Origin: Sphingomonas sp. Leaf230
Lineage (GTDB): Bacteria > Pseudomonadota > Alphaproteobacteria > Sphingomonadales > Sphingomonadaceae
Direction of reading: 5' to 3'
NCBI RefSeq assembly: GCF_001421745.1
Contig: NZ_LMKW01000009.1
Coordinates: 529,132 to 593,131 of the forward strand
DNA length: 64,000 bases
Each line of letters starts with the position of its first letter. Position 1 is the first letter of the stretch. Below the pieces are notes generated by a model, which was not told where the DNA came from, ran no database searches, and saw nothing but the letters and a program-made list of their open reading frames with translations. A program made the position numbers and the translations under genes. This document shows positions 1 through 8,442 of this stretch, piece by piece.

Positions 1-141
1 CTGAAGGATAGCATGTACCTCGACAACGTCGTCTTCACGACGGGCATCGCCGACGCGGGCGACTTCTACGTGGTGGCCAGTGGTGAGGCGGATCTGGCAT
101 GCCGGATCACGCACATTGCCAAGGACGTGTTAGCCGGCTGA
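1..141 (+). CDS. C-terminal end of an unidentified protein (cut by window edge)
   Basis: Frame 1 is open from the first base to a TGA at 139-141 and gives 46 residues ending in KDVLAG. The start lies outside the window. Codon use fits the high-GC neighbours, so I take it as the real tail of a gene. I do not recognise the family, and too little remains to assign a function. It converges on the small minus-strand gene at 195-551. Confidence 0.5.
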   Translation: MKDSMYLDNVVFTTGIADAGDFYVVASGEADLACRITHIAKDVLAG

Positions 142-194
142 GCGCTAGCCAGGAGGGAGGACGCAGTGTGCGGCCTCCCTCCTGGAAAGTCGGG

Positions 195-551
195 TCAGCA
201 GCGGCCGAACGACTTCGAAACGACGACATGGCCGGCGACCGAGATCGTGACCTTCACGCCGGTAGGGATGCCCCATGTCGTGCAGATGTCGAGGCAAGCC
301 TGCGCTGCGGTTCCGCTGGGGAAGATCGACGGAATGGGCAGGCAGATCGAGCCGAACCCTAGTGGCAGATTGACGCAGACCTGTCCGTTGTTGACCGTGA
401 CGCTGATACACCCGCCGGCCAGTACCAATGCACCGCCATTGGAAACGTCGGTCTCCGCACTAACCGAAGCAATATTGGCCGACTTTGCATGTTGCGCGGC
501 GGCGTCGAGAGCGCTTTGGATCTGTTTCGGATCGAAATCATAGGCAGCCAT
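195..551 (-). CDS. Small Cys-rich hypothetical protein with a GG motif
   Basis: The 118-residue reading starts at the ATG at 551 (MAAYDFDPKQ), which has AAAGGA about 9 nt upstream. In-frame starts at 560, 608 and 614 (TTG) have poorer ribosome sites. The first ~40 residues are polar and helical (QIQSALDAAAQHAKSANIAS) and end in SNGG. After that comes a hydrophobic, Gly-rich part with six cysteines. There is no signal peptide. The layout recalls double-glycine leader peptides, but no exporter or maturation gene is nearby, so that is only a possibility. Family unknown to me. Confidence 0.6.
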   Translation of the reverse strand: MAAYDFDPKQIQSALDAAAQHAKSANIASVSAETDVSNGGALVLAGGCISVTVNNGQVCVNLPLGFGSICLPIPSIFPSGTAAQACLDICTTWGIPTGVKVTISVAGHVVVSKSFGRC

Positions 552-783
552 AACGGTCATCCTTTTGTTGCCGGTATTCCGGTCCAACTGTTTTACGGGT
601 GTCGTCATATCCAACTCAATTCGAACATTGTCCGTTTCGCTTGGCTATGGAGGCAAATACTTTAACGAATGATCCGTTTCGACGGAAATACTGTTCCGAT
701 GATCTTCGTGTTGCCAGCGCTGGCGCACGGTAAGTCCGCACGCGCCCTTGAAAGCGCTCGCGAAAATCGGCATCGCGTCGGCC

Positions 784-1920
784 ATGGCCGCTCCCGTCAA
801 CATCCTCCACCTCCACTCCTCGTTCGACCTTGGCGGCAAGGAGGCGCGCGCGGTTCGGCTGATGAATGCGTTCGGCGATCGCGCGAAACACACCATCGTG
901 TCGGGCGTGCCCGATGCGCTGAGCGCGCGGGACTCGATCGCGAAGGGGGTGCGCTACGAGATCGCGCAGAACCCGCCGCCGCTGACGGGCAAGCCTTCGG
1001 TCGCGCGCTACGAGGCGATAGCGCAGTATATGCGGCGGTTCGACCTGGTGCTGACGTACAACTGGGGTGCGATCGACGGGGCGATGGCGCGACGGGCGTT
1101 CGCCAAGGGCGCGCCGCCGCTGGTGCATCACGAGGACGGGTTCAACGCGGACGAAGCGGGCGGGCTCAAGATCGAGCGCAACATCTACCGGCGGCTCGCG
1201 CTGGGCGCGGCGCATGCGCTGGCGGTGCCGTCCGAGGTGCTCGAAGGCATCGCGCTGAAGACGTGGAAGCAGCCGCGCGAGCGGGTCCACCGGATCGTCA
1301 ACGGGATCGGCACCGCCTATTACGCGCAGAAGCCCGAACCCAAAGCGATCCCGGGATTTACCCCCAGCGCCAAGGAAGTCGTGATCGGCGCGCTGGCCGG
1401 CTTGCGCGAGGTGAAGGACCTTACCGCGCTCGTTCGCGCGGTCGGCGGCGTGTCGGGTCGCATACGCCTCGTGATCGTCGGCGAGGGGCCGGAGCGCGTG
1501 AACATTATCCAGGCCGCCGCGGCGATGGGGATGGCGGACAAATTGGTCCTGCCAGGATTCTTGGATCGCCCCTACCGTTACATCGGCCATTTCGACATGC
1601 TCGCGGTGTCGTCGCGGAGCGAGCAGTTTCCGATCTCGGTGGTCGAGGCGATGGCGGCCGGCTTGCCGATCGCAAGCTATCCGGTCGGTGACATCACGCG
1701 AATGGTCTCGCCCGAGAATCTGCCTTTCGTGACCGAGATCGCCAACGAGGTTCGGTTGCGCGATGCGTTGCAGGCGCTGGTCCACGATCCCGCCTTGCGC
1801 GCCTCGGTCGGTGCCGCGAACCAGGCAAAGGCGCGCTCGGAATTTGACGAAGAGGTTATGATCGCTCGCTATCGCGCGCTGTACGAAGGTGCCCTGAACC
1901 GTCCGAGTGCGCTAACCTAG
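784..1920 (+). CDS. GT4-type glycosyltransferase
   Basis: A 378-residue GT-B glycosyltransferase. The N-terminus (VNILHLHSSFDLGGKEARA) has the usual first Rossmann strand and glycine loop. The C-terminal half has VIVGEGPER and the E-x7-E signature of family GT4 in EQFPISVVEAMAAGLPI, which binds the nucleotide-sugar donor. It probably adds a sugar to a cell-surface glycan, but donor and acceptor cannot be read from the sequence. I chose the ATG at 784. A TTG at 748 would add 12 residues, and neither start has a strong ribosome site. No other polysaccharide gene is adjacent in the window. Confidence 0.85.
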   Translation: MAAPVNILHLHSSFDLGGKEARAVRLMNAFGDRAKHTIVSGVPDALSARDSIAKGVRYEIAQNPPPLTGKPSVARYEAIAQYMRRFDLVLTYNWGAIDGAMARRAFAKGAPPLVHHEDGFNADEAGGLKIERNIYRRLALGAAHALAVPSEVLEGIALKTWKQPRERVHRIVNGIGTAYYAQKPEPKAIPGFTPSAKEVVIGALAGLREVKDLTALVRAVGGVSGRIRLVIVGEGPERVNIIQAAAAMGMADKLVLPGFLDRPYRYIGHFDMLAVSSRSEQFPISVVEAMAAGLPIASYPVGDITRMVSPENLPFVTEIANEVRLRDALQALVHDPALRASVGAANQAKARSEFDEEVMIARYRALYEGALNRPSALT

Positions 1921-1989
1921 GTCGTAATATTGCTCGCACGCTGCGTCCTTGCGATATAGGGGGCCGTATTTTCCGGGAGAGGTGACGTC

Positions 1990-3393
1990 GTGTTCAAGGG
2001 CCTGAAGCCTATCGTCTATAACGGTCGGGAAGTCTGGCCTCTGGTTGAGGGCGGCAAGGGCGTCGCCGCGACCAACCACGCGTCGGCCGGCGCCTGGGCT
2101 GCCGCCGGGGGCATCGGCACCGTCTCTGCGGTCAACGCGGACAGCTACGATCCCGAGGGCAAGATCATCCCGCAGGTCTATGCGGCGCTGACGCGACGCG
2201 ACCGGCACGAGGAACTCGTCCAGTACGCGATCGAGGGCGCGGTCCAGCAGGTCGAGCGCGCGTACGAGATCGCCGACGGCAAGGGCGCGATCAACATCAA
2301 CGTGTTGTGGGAGATGGGGGGCGCGCAGCGGATCCTGCACGGCGTGCTGGAGCGGACGCGCGGCAAGGTCGCCGGCGTCACCTGCGGTGCGGGCATGCCG
2401 TACAAGCTGTCCGAGATCACCGCATCCTACGGCGTCAGCTACCTGCCGATCGTCAGCTCCGGCCGTGCCTTCCGCGCGCTGTGGAAGCGCGCCTATTCGA
2501 AGGCCGCCGAGTGGCTTGCGGCGGTTGTGTACGAGGATCCGTGGCTTGCAGGCGGGCATAATGGCCTGTCGAACGCTGAAGACCCGTTGAAGCCGCAGGA
2601 TCCATATCCGCGCGTGAAGGAACTGCGCGACGTGATGCGCGAAGGTGGCATCAGCGACGACGTGCCGATCGTGATGGCCGGCGGCGTCTGGTATCTGCGC
2701 GACTGGAACGACTGGATCGACAATCCCGAACTGGGCACGATCGCGTTCCAGTTCGGCACGCGGCCCTTGCTGACGCGCGAAAGCCCGATCCCGCAGGGCT
2801 GGAAGGACGCGTTGACGCAGATCGAGGAAGGCGACGTGCTGCTGCACAAGTTCTCGCCAACCGGCTTCTACTCTTCCGCGGTGCGCAACCCGTTCCTGCG
2901 CTCGTTGGAAGCGCGCTCCGAGCGCCAGATCGCGTTCTCGACGCAGGAGGCTGGCGACCACGTCTTCCAGCTCGACGTGGGCGTGAAGGGCAAGAACTTC
3001 TGGGTGACCCGCAACGATCTGCTGCGCGCGCGGCAGTGGTTTGGCGAGGGCTATACCGATGCGCTGAAGACGCCGGACAATACGCTGGTATTCGTCAGCC
3101 CGACCGAGAAGGGCATGATCCGCAAGGACCAGGCCGACTGCATGGGCTGCCTGTCGCAATGCTCGTTTTCGAGCTGGGCGGACACCGAGACCAACTCGAC
3201 CGGACGCCTCGCCGACCCGCGCAGCTTCTGCATCCAGAAGACGTTGCAGGACATCGCGCATGGCGGGGACATCGACCAGAATTTGATGTTCGCGGGGCAC
3301 GCAGCGTATAATTTCAAGAAGGACCCGTTCTATTCGAACGGGTTCGTGCCGAGCGTCGGGCAGCTGGTCGATCGGATTTTGACGGGGGATTGA
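1990..3393 (+). CDS. Nitronate monooxygenase (2-nitropropane dioxygenase-like)
   Basis: A 467-residue FMN-dependent TIM-barrel protein. NHASAGAWAAAGGIGTVSA near the N-terminus, GVTCGAGMPYKLSEI, PIVMAGGVW and TIAFQFGTRPLLT match the flavin-binding framework of the nitronate monooxygenase family. Members oxidise nitronates or related compounds using FMN and O2. A Cys-containing C-terminal part (DQADCMGCLSQCSF) lies beyond the barrel and could bind metal. The start is GTG with GGGAGAGG about 7 nt upstream. The true substrate is not predictable. Confidence 0.82.
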   Translation: MFKGLKPIVYNGREVWPLVEGGKGVAATNHASAGAWAAAGGIGTVSAVNADSYDPEGKIIPQVYAALTRRDRHEELVQYAIEGAVQQVERAYEIADGKGAININVLWEMGGAQRILHGVLERTRGKVAGVTCGAGMPYKLSEITASYGVSYLPIVSSGRAFRALWKRAYSKAAEWLAAVVYEDPWLAGGHNGLSNAEDPLKPQDPYPRVKELRDVMREGGISDDVPIVMAGGVWYLRDWNDWIDNPELGTIAFQFGTRPLLTRESPIPQGWKDALTQIEEGDVLLHKFSPTGFYSSAVRNPFLRSLEARSERQIAFSTQEAGDHVFQLDVGVKGKNFWVTRNDLLRARQWFGEGYTDALKTPDNTLVFVSPTEKGMIRKDQADCMGCLSQCSFSSWADTETNSTGRLADPRSFCIQKTLQDIAHGGDIDQNLMFAGHAAYNFKKDPFYSNGFVPSVGQLVDRILTGD

Positions 3394-3709
3394 GGCCAGG
3401 GTGGCCGCGCGTTGATGATGTCGAACGTTCGATAGTATCGGTTGTGCGACACCTCGTGCCCTGGGACAGGTCGGCGCTTATCGGTTGGAACCAACCGAAG
3501 CTTGTTTCCCCGCGAAGGCGGGGACCCAGTCTGGGCTCCCGCCTTCGCGGGAGAACAAGGAAGGGCCGAACGGCGTTCGAATTCGACCGCAACCTTGCCT
3601 AGACGTGCCAAGCAGCAGGTTTCAGGCAATGGATTGGGCTTGGCAAATCTTGGTCCGAACCAACCGCGAGCGTTTCCCGTTCGCGAGGCCAAAGGAATAG
3701 GATGCACTC
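3394..3709. other. Intergenic region with palindromic elements
   Basis: No convincing gene lies between the monooxygenase and the LysE-type exporter. The gap holds an 8-bp-arm hairpin at 3481-3498 (TCGGTTGG-AA-CCAACCGA) and the long palindrome described separately at 3501-3559. Either could end transcription of the upstream gene, though no T-run follows. Confidence 0.6.
3501..3559. repeat. 59-bp interspersed palindrome (sphingomonad REP-like)
   Basis: Two 29-nt arms (3501-3529 and 3531-3559) flank one base. They are reverse complements apart from a few positions and share the core CCCGCGAAGGCGGG. Palindromes of this kind are scattered between genes in many sphingomonad genomes. It may act as a transcription stop or be the non-autonomous partner of a RAYT-type transposase; no such gene is in the window. 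Confidence 0.75.
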
Positions 3710-4348
3710 ATGACGCTACACGCCTGGTGGTTGTTCGTGGTCGCGGTGTTCCTATTATGCGGAACTCCTGGGCCGAACATGTTGCACGTCATGACGCGCA
3801 GCATCGCCTTCGGCGTGCGGCGCAGCGTTGCGGCGATGGCGGGGTGCCTGACCGCGCTGGTGCTAGTGCTGGCGGCGTCTGCGGCGGGCGTGTCGGCGTT
3901 GCTCGCGGCGTGGCCGCGGGTGTTCGACGCGCTGCGTTATATCGGCGTCGCGTACCTCATATTCCTGGGAATCAAGGCGTGGCGAGGGGCGGGGTCTCCG
4001 ATCGACGTCGGCGACGATACGACGCCGGTGGCACTTCCCCCGACCGTGTCGGCGTGGCGGCTGTATCGCGGCGGGTTCGTGATCGGGATCAGCAATCCCA
4101 AGCTGCTGTTGTTCGCCGCCGCGTTCCTGCCGCAGTTCGTCGACCGCGCCTCACCGCAGGCGCCGCAGTTCGCGATACTTGTGGTGACTTTCGCGGCGGT
4201 CGAGAGCTTCTGGTACGGCATGTATGCAGCCGGTGGGCGAACGCTCGCGCGCTATCTCACCCGCCCGGCGTTGCGGCGCGCGTTCGACCGCGTGACGGGT
4301 GCGATCTTCGTCGGGTTCGGCCTCGCTTTGCTGCGCGTGCGAGCATAG
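3710..4348 (+). CDS. LysE/RhtB-family amino-acid exporter
   Basis: A 212-residue membrane protein with about six hydrophobic segments. The first loop has the family signature GTPGPNML, and GFVIGISNPKLLLFAAAFLPQF in the middle matches the conserved NPK segment. The family exports amino acids or their derivatives across the inner membrane, driven by the proton gradient. The ATG at 3710 has AGGAT upstream. The substrate cannot be read from the sequence. Confidence 0.9.
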   Translation: MTLHAWWLFVVAVFLLCGTPGPNMLHVMTRSIAFGVRRSVAAMAGCLTALVLVLAASAAGVSALLAAWPRVFDALRYIGVAYLIFLGIKAWRGAGSPIDVGDDTTPVALPPTVSAWRLYRGGFVIGISNPKLLLFAAAFLPQFVDRASPQAPQFAILVVTFAAVESFWYGMYAAGGRTLARYLTRPALRRAFDRVTGAIFVGFGLALLRVRA

Positions 4349-4466
4349 CGGGGCACGCAGCGCCATTGCCGTTCGGGGCGATAGCGCGCATAGCTGAGCC
4401 ATCGCGGCGCTTCGTACGGGCAGGCTGCGACTGAGAGATGCTTTGCGCTCCCGCTCCGAGCCGGGA

Positions 4467-4760
4467 ATGCCGCATGACGATCACTTCAGCCTTCGTGACC
4501 TCAGGGTCCGCATCGTGACGACGGGTACGGACACGGTCGTGCCGATCTCGCGCGCGGTCAATGTCAGCGTCGAACAGCCTCAGGTCGTTGCGATGTGCAA
4601 GAAGCATGGCGCGATCATCAGTGCGATCGAGACGCTGCCATCGGGCGGAACGCGCGTCGTGCTGATGAATAGCGCGGATGCGGCGAAGATCATCAAGGCG
4701 TTCGGGTCGAAGGTTTTGACCGGAACGGTAGCGCGAACCCACTGGATGCGCGCGGTTTAA
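4467..4760 (+). CDS. Small conserved-looking hypothetical protein
   Basis: A 97-residue protein (MPHDDHFSLRDLRVRIV...). It has no signal peptide or membrane segment and alternates short strands with basic and acidic residues. The ATG at 4467 gives a natural N-terminus; a TTG at 4443 would add eight residues. A palindromic repeat follows directly. Function unknown. Confidence 0.6.
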   Translation: MPHDDHFSLRDLRVRIVTTGTDTVVPISRAVNVSVEQPQVVAMCKKHGAIISAIETLPSGGTRVVLMNSADAAKIIKAFGSKVLTGTVARTHWMRAV

Positions 4761-4776
4761 GAGCGTTCGGTTTAGT

Positions 4777-4895
4777 CCTCCCCTCGGCAGGGGGAGGTGG
4801 CTCTTGCCAGATGGAGGGGGAGGAAAGGGCGACCTTTGTTCCGTATTTTCCCCCTCCGTCACCTTCGGTGCCACCTCCCCCTGGTGGGGGAGGAT
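4777..4895. repeat. Large interspersed inverted repeat
   Basis: Two pyrimidine/purine-rich blocks face each other: CCTCCCC-GGGGGAGGTGG at the left and CCACCTCCCC-GGGGGAGGA at the right, with GGAGGGGGAGG / CCCCCTCC inside. The unit can form a cruciform or a long hairpin and sits between convergent genes. Repeats of this make-up are common between genes in sphingomonads. Confidence 0.6.
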
Positions 4896-4917
4896 CGTCA
4901 TGTTGCGGGGTAACGTA

Positions 4918-5109
4918 TCAGTCGGCGACCGTGCCGACGACGGCGCCACCGGCACCACCAACGGCCGCACCCTGCTCAACGCTACCACCGGTCGCGGCGG
5001 CAACGCCTGCGCCACCGGCGGCACCGATGCCTGCGCCCTTGAGCGTCGAGCACGCGCTCATCGACACGGCGGATGCGACCAGCAGGGCGGAAACGGCAAA
5101 CTTCTTCAT
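4918..5109 (-). CDS. Small glycine-zipper lipoprotein
   Basis: A 63-residue precursor starting MKKFAVSALLVASAV with a lipobox-like VSMSAC, so the mature protein should begin with a lipidated cysteine. The rest is almost wholly Gly/Ala with regular spacing (GAGIGAAGGAGVAAATGG, GGAGGAVVG), a glycine-zipper pattern typical of small envelope lipoproteins. AGGAG lies about 8 nt before the ATG at 5109. It likely sits in the outer membrane; the exact role is unknown. Confidence 0.8.
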   Translation of the reverse strand: MKKFAVSALLVASAVSMSACSTLKGAGIGAAGGAGVAAATGGSVEQGAAVGGAGGAVVGTVAD

Positions 5110-5199
5110 CTTGGATACTCCTGTCTCTCCGGGGGTATCCAACAAATGCTGCATCGCGGCATCGGTTCCGAAATATTGATGCAGATCGTATCGGCGGAC

Positions 5200-6198
5200 T
5201 CAGATCCAGCCGTCGAGCACCTGATCCGGCGGGCGATGGCCATCCGCCCACATCCGGATATTCTGGATGACGCGCTCGCCAGATGCCATACGCCCTTCGA
5301 GCGTCGCTGAGCCCATGTGCGGCAGCATCACGACGTTGGGCAGCGCGAGCAGCCGCGGATCGATCGCCGGCTCGTGCGCCCAGACGTCGAGACCGGCGCC
5401 CGCGAGCTTGCCCGCCTCCAGTGCGTCGACCAGCGCGCCCTCGTCGACGATCCCGCCACGCGCGGCGTTGATCAGGTACACGTGCGGCCGCATCAGCGCG
5501 ATCCGGCGGGCGTCGATCAGGTCGCGGCTGTCGGCGTTCAAGGGCGTGTGGATCGTGACGATGTCGACCGCCCCGAGCATGTCGTCGAGCGATGCATGGA
5601 AGGTGGCGGCCAGCTGCGCCTCGCGGACCGCGGGGAGGCGGGTGCGATTGTGATAATGGATCGTCAGCCCGAACGCGCGCGCCCTGAGCGCGACCGCCTG
5701 GCCGATCCGCCCCATCCCGACGATCCCGAGCGCCTTGCCGCCGATCCGGTGGCCGAGCATCCCGCCGGGGCTCCAGCCGTTCCACTGGCCCGATCGCACC
5801 AGTTTCTCGCCCTCGGCCAGGCGTCGCGGGACCGACAGGATCAGCGCCATCGTCATGTCGGCAGTGTCCTCGGTGAGCACCCCCGGCGTGTTCGTGACGA
5901 TGATCCCGCGCGCGCGCGCCGCCTTGAGGTCGATATGGTTCACGCCGGCGCCGTAGTTCGCGATCAGCTTCAGGCGGTCGCCTGCGCCCGCGATCAGCGC
6001 GGCATCGATATCGTCGGTTACGGTCGGTACGAAGACGTCGCAATCGGCCATTGCAGCGGCGAGTTGCTCGCGGTCGAGCTTGGTGTCGGCACGGTTGTTC
6101 TGCGTGTCGAACAGCGCCTCCATCCGATCCATGAGTGTGTCGGCCAGCTCGCGGGTGACGACGACCTTGGGGTTCGGACAGCGGCGTGTGTCGATCAT
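5200..6198 (-). CDS. D-2-hydroxyacid dehydrogenase (glyoxylate/hydroxypyruvate reductase-like)
   Basis: A 332-residue NAD(P)-dependent enzyme. The Rossmann motif is GIVGMGRIGQAVA. The three catalytic residues of the family are present: Arg in NAARGGIVDEGALV, Glu in LDVWAHEPAID, and His in NVVMLPHMGSAT. LKLIANYGAGVNHID is the usual substrate-loop region. The protein probably reduces glyoxylate, hydroxypyruvate or a related 2-keto acid. It is transcribed away from the SH3-domain gene across a 115-bp gap. Confidence 0.9.
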   Translation of the reverse strand: MIDTRRCPNPKVVVTRELADTLMDRMEALFDTQNNRADTKLDREQLAAAMADCDVFVPTVTDDIDAALIAGAGDRLKLIANYGAGVNHIDLKAARARGIIVTNTPGVLTEDTADMTMALILSVPRRLAEGEKLVRSGQWNGWSPGGMLGHRIGGKALGIVGMGRIGQAVALRARAFGLTIHYHNRTRLPAVREAQLAATFHASLDDMLGAVDIVTIHTPLNADSRDLIDARRIALMRPHVYLINAARGGIVDEGALVDALEAGKLAGAGLDVWAHEPAIDPRLLALPNVVMLPHMGSATLEGRMASGERVIQNIRMWADGHRPPDQVLDGWI

Positions 6199-6313
6199 GC
6201 GACCGGCTTGGCGAAGGTGCTCGTGCCCGTCAACGTTCTGTCAACGTCGCGCCCGCAACTTCGGTTGAGGAAAGCGCTTCGTCGCGATAGGAGTTCGGTT
6301 CGCCAGTTAGGAC

Positions 6314-6814
6314 ATGACCATGCGCATTCTCGCCGCCGCGCTCTCCGTTTTCGTTGCCAGCGCGCTGGTGCCCGACCCGGTGGCGGCTGCCGACGCGACG
6401 AAGAAAAGCGTGCCCTATTACGCGTCGATCTCAGCGTCGCGCGCGCGGATGCGGACCGGGCCGGCGCGGACGTATCCGGCGAGCTGGCTGTATCAACGCC
6501 AGGACCTGCCGATCAAGGTGATCGCGATCTTCAAGGAATGGCGCAAGGTCGCTGATCCCGATGGCACGGAAGGCTGGATGCAGGCGAACCTGCTCAGCGG
6601 CACGCGCACCGCGATCGTCCACCGCGCGGGGCCGGTGGAGATGCGCGAGAAGCCCGTCTCGTCCGCCAAATTGCTGTGGCGTGCAGCGCCGGGCGTGGTC
6701 GGGAGGCTGAGCCAATGCGGCAATGGCTGGTGCAGGATGGACGTGAAGGGGCAGGCGGGGTTTGTTGCGGTTGGGGGGCTTTGGGGTGTCGAGGCCGGTG
6801 AAGTCTTGCCTTGA
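6314..6814 (+). CDS. Exported bacterial SH3-domain protein
   Basis: A 166-residue protein with an N-terminal signal peptide (MTMRILAAALSVFVASALV...AA). The mature part has two SH3b-like repeats. The first reads SASRARMRTGPARTYPASWLY...LPIKVIAIFKEWRKVADPDGTEGWMQANLL; the second includes MREKPVSSAKLLWRAAPGVVGRL...GWCRMD. Such domains bind peptidoglycan or envelope proteins in the periplasm. It may start at 6314 or at the second ATG at 6320. It converges on the thiolase gene. Confidence 0.85.
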   Translation: MTMRILAAALSVFVASALVPDPVAAADATKKSVPYYASISASRARMRTGPARTYPASWLYQRQDLPIKVIAIFKEWRKVADPDGTEGWMQANLLSGTRTAIVHRAGPVEMREKPVSSAKLLWRAAPGVVGRLSQCGNGWCRMDVKGQAGFVAVGGLWGVEAGEVLP

Positions 6815-6908
6815 GGTTTGAGGGGGCTGTTTTGTTGGCGGCGTCGCGTGATGCGGAAACCGACCCACCCCCGGCCCCTTCCTTTCAGGGAGGGGGGAAG
6901 TCAGCGGA

Positions 6909-8114
6909 TCAATTCATTAGTTCCACTGCCATCGCGGTCGCTTCTCCACCGCCGATGCAGAGCGAGGCTAGGCCGCGCTTCTGGCCTGTCGTCTCCAGCG
7001 CCGACAGCAACGTCGCGAGGATCCGCGCACCGCTCGCGCCGATCGGGTGGCCGAGCGCGCACGCGCCGCCGTGGATGTTCACCTTGTCGTGTGGGAGCCC
7101 AAGGTCGCGCATCGCGATCATCGCGACGACTGCGAAGGCTTCGTTGACCTCGAACAGGTCGATGTCCGACGCCGACCAGCCGGCCTTCTCCATTGCCTTG
7201 CGCATCGCGAACACCGGCGCGGTCGTGAACAGGGCCGGAGCATGGGCATGTGCGGCGTGCGCAACGACCCGCGCGATCGGCGTGATGCCGAGCCGGTCCG
7301 CAACGCTCGCACGCGTCATTACCAAGGCCGCAGCGCCGTCGGAGATCGACGAGGCGTTGGCGGCGGTAATCGTGCCCTCCTTCGAGAAGGCGGGCTTCAA
7401 CGTCGGGATCTTGGCGACGTCGCCCTTGGCCGGCTGCTCGTCGAGCGACACCGTAGTCGTGCCCTTGCGACCCGCAATATCGACCGAGACGATCTCGCGG
7501 TCGAACGCACCGGATTTCTGCGCGCGCTGTGCCCGGTGGAGCGACTCGATCGCGTAGTCGTCCATCTGCTTGCGCGTGAACTGGTATTCGTGCGCGGTGT
7601 CCTCGGCGAAATTGCCCATCAGCTTACCGGGTTCGTACGCATCCTCGAGCCCGTCGAGATACATGTGGTCGTACATCCGGTCGTGGCCGATACGCGCACC
7701 GCCGCGGTGGCTTTTCGAGAGGTACGGCGCGTTGGTCATGCTCTCCATGCCGCCCGCGACGAGCAGGTCGACCGAGCCGGCCGCCAGTGCGTCCGCGGCA
7801 AGGATCGCCGCCTGCATCCCCGATCCGCACATCTTGTTGACCGTCGTCGCCTCGACGTGATCGCCCAGCCCGGCATTGATCGCAGCCTGTCGTGCCGGCG
7901 CCTGGCCGAGCCCGGCAGGCAGCACGCAGCCCATGTAAATCCGCTCAATTTCAGCGGCTGAGACGCCCGAGCGCTCGACCGCCCCGCGTACGGCATCGGC
8001 ACCGAGCTGCGTCGCGGTGGCGCCGGCAAGCGCGCCCTGGAACGATCCCATCGGCGTGCGCGCGTAGGACAGGATGACGATGGTATCTCGATCGGCGGCC
8101 ACTTCACTCTCCAT
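6909..8114 (-). CDS. Acetyl-CoA C-acyltransferase (thiolase)
   Basis: A 401-residue thiolase starting MESEVAADRDTIVIL at 8114; the longer open frame to 8396 runs into the divergent gene and lacks thiolase features. Cys96 (NKMCGSGM) is the acyl-carrying nucleophile. His356 (CALGHPIGASG) and Cys386 (LCIGGGEA) complete the active site. It condenses two acetyl-CoA to acetoacetyl-CoA or runs the last step of beta-oxidation. No PHB or mevalonate genes are adjacent, so the pathway is open. Confidence 0.93.
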   Translation of the reverse strand: MESEVAADRDTIVILSYARTPMGSFQGALAGATATQLGADAVRGAVERSGVSAAEIERIYMGCVLPAGLGQAPARQAAINAGLGDHVEATTVNKMCGSGMQAAILAADALAAGSVDLLVAGGMESMTNAPYLSKSHRGGARIGHDRMYDHMYLDGLEDAYEPGKLMGNFAEDTAHEYQFTRKQMDDYAIESLHRAQRAQKSGAFDREIVSVDIAGRKGTTTVSLDEQPAKGDVAKIPTLKPAFSKEGTITAANASSISDGAAALVMTRASVADRLGITPIARVVAHAAHAHAPALFTTAPVFAMRKAMEKAGWSASDIDLFEVNEAFAVVAMIAMRDLGLPHDKVNIHGGACALGHPIGASGARILATLLSALETTGQKRGLASLCIGGGEATAMAVELMN

Positions 8115-8190
8115 ATATTCTTCTGCCCCCGTATCTGGGGTTGATGTGCGGCAATACAAAGCACTGCGGGATGCGCCTAGACCTCCCGTC

Positions 8191-8442
8191 ATGGAAACAC
8201 TCATCACGACGCTCAAATGGTGTGCAGCAGGGTCAGGGGTGATCGCCGCCTTCATGGTGTCGCTCGACTTCGGGCGGCGCGTGACGGGGTGGGGGTTCGT
8301 GCTGTTCGTCGGCTCGTCGGTCGCGTGGCTGAGCGGTGCGGCCTTGACCGGGGACTGGGCGCTGGGCACGCAGAACATCGTGTTGTTCGGGATCAACCTC
8401 CTCGGCGTGTATCGCTACCTCGTGCGGAAAACGGGTGTCTGA
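8191..8442 (+). CDS. Small membrane protein
   Basis: An 83-residue protein (METLITTLKWCAAGSGVIAAF...). It has two or three hydrophobic segments with short polar loops. It is divergent from the thiolase and its stop overlaps the GTG start of the prepilin peptidase by 8 nt, so the two are probably translated together. Function unknown. Confidence 0.65.
   Translation: METLITTLKWCAAGSGVIAAFMVSLDFGRRVTGWGFVLFVGSSVAWLSGAALTGDWALGTQNIVLFGINLLGVYRYLVRKTGV

Noticed and set aside
616..1785. 389-codon minus-strand frame over the GT4 gene
   Set aside because: Arg/His-rich shadow of the glycosyltransferase in a high-GC genome. The plus-strand frame has the family motifs.
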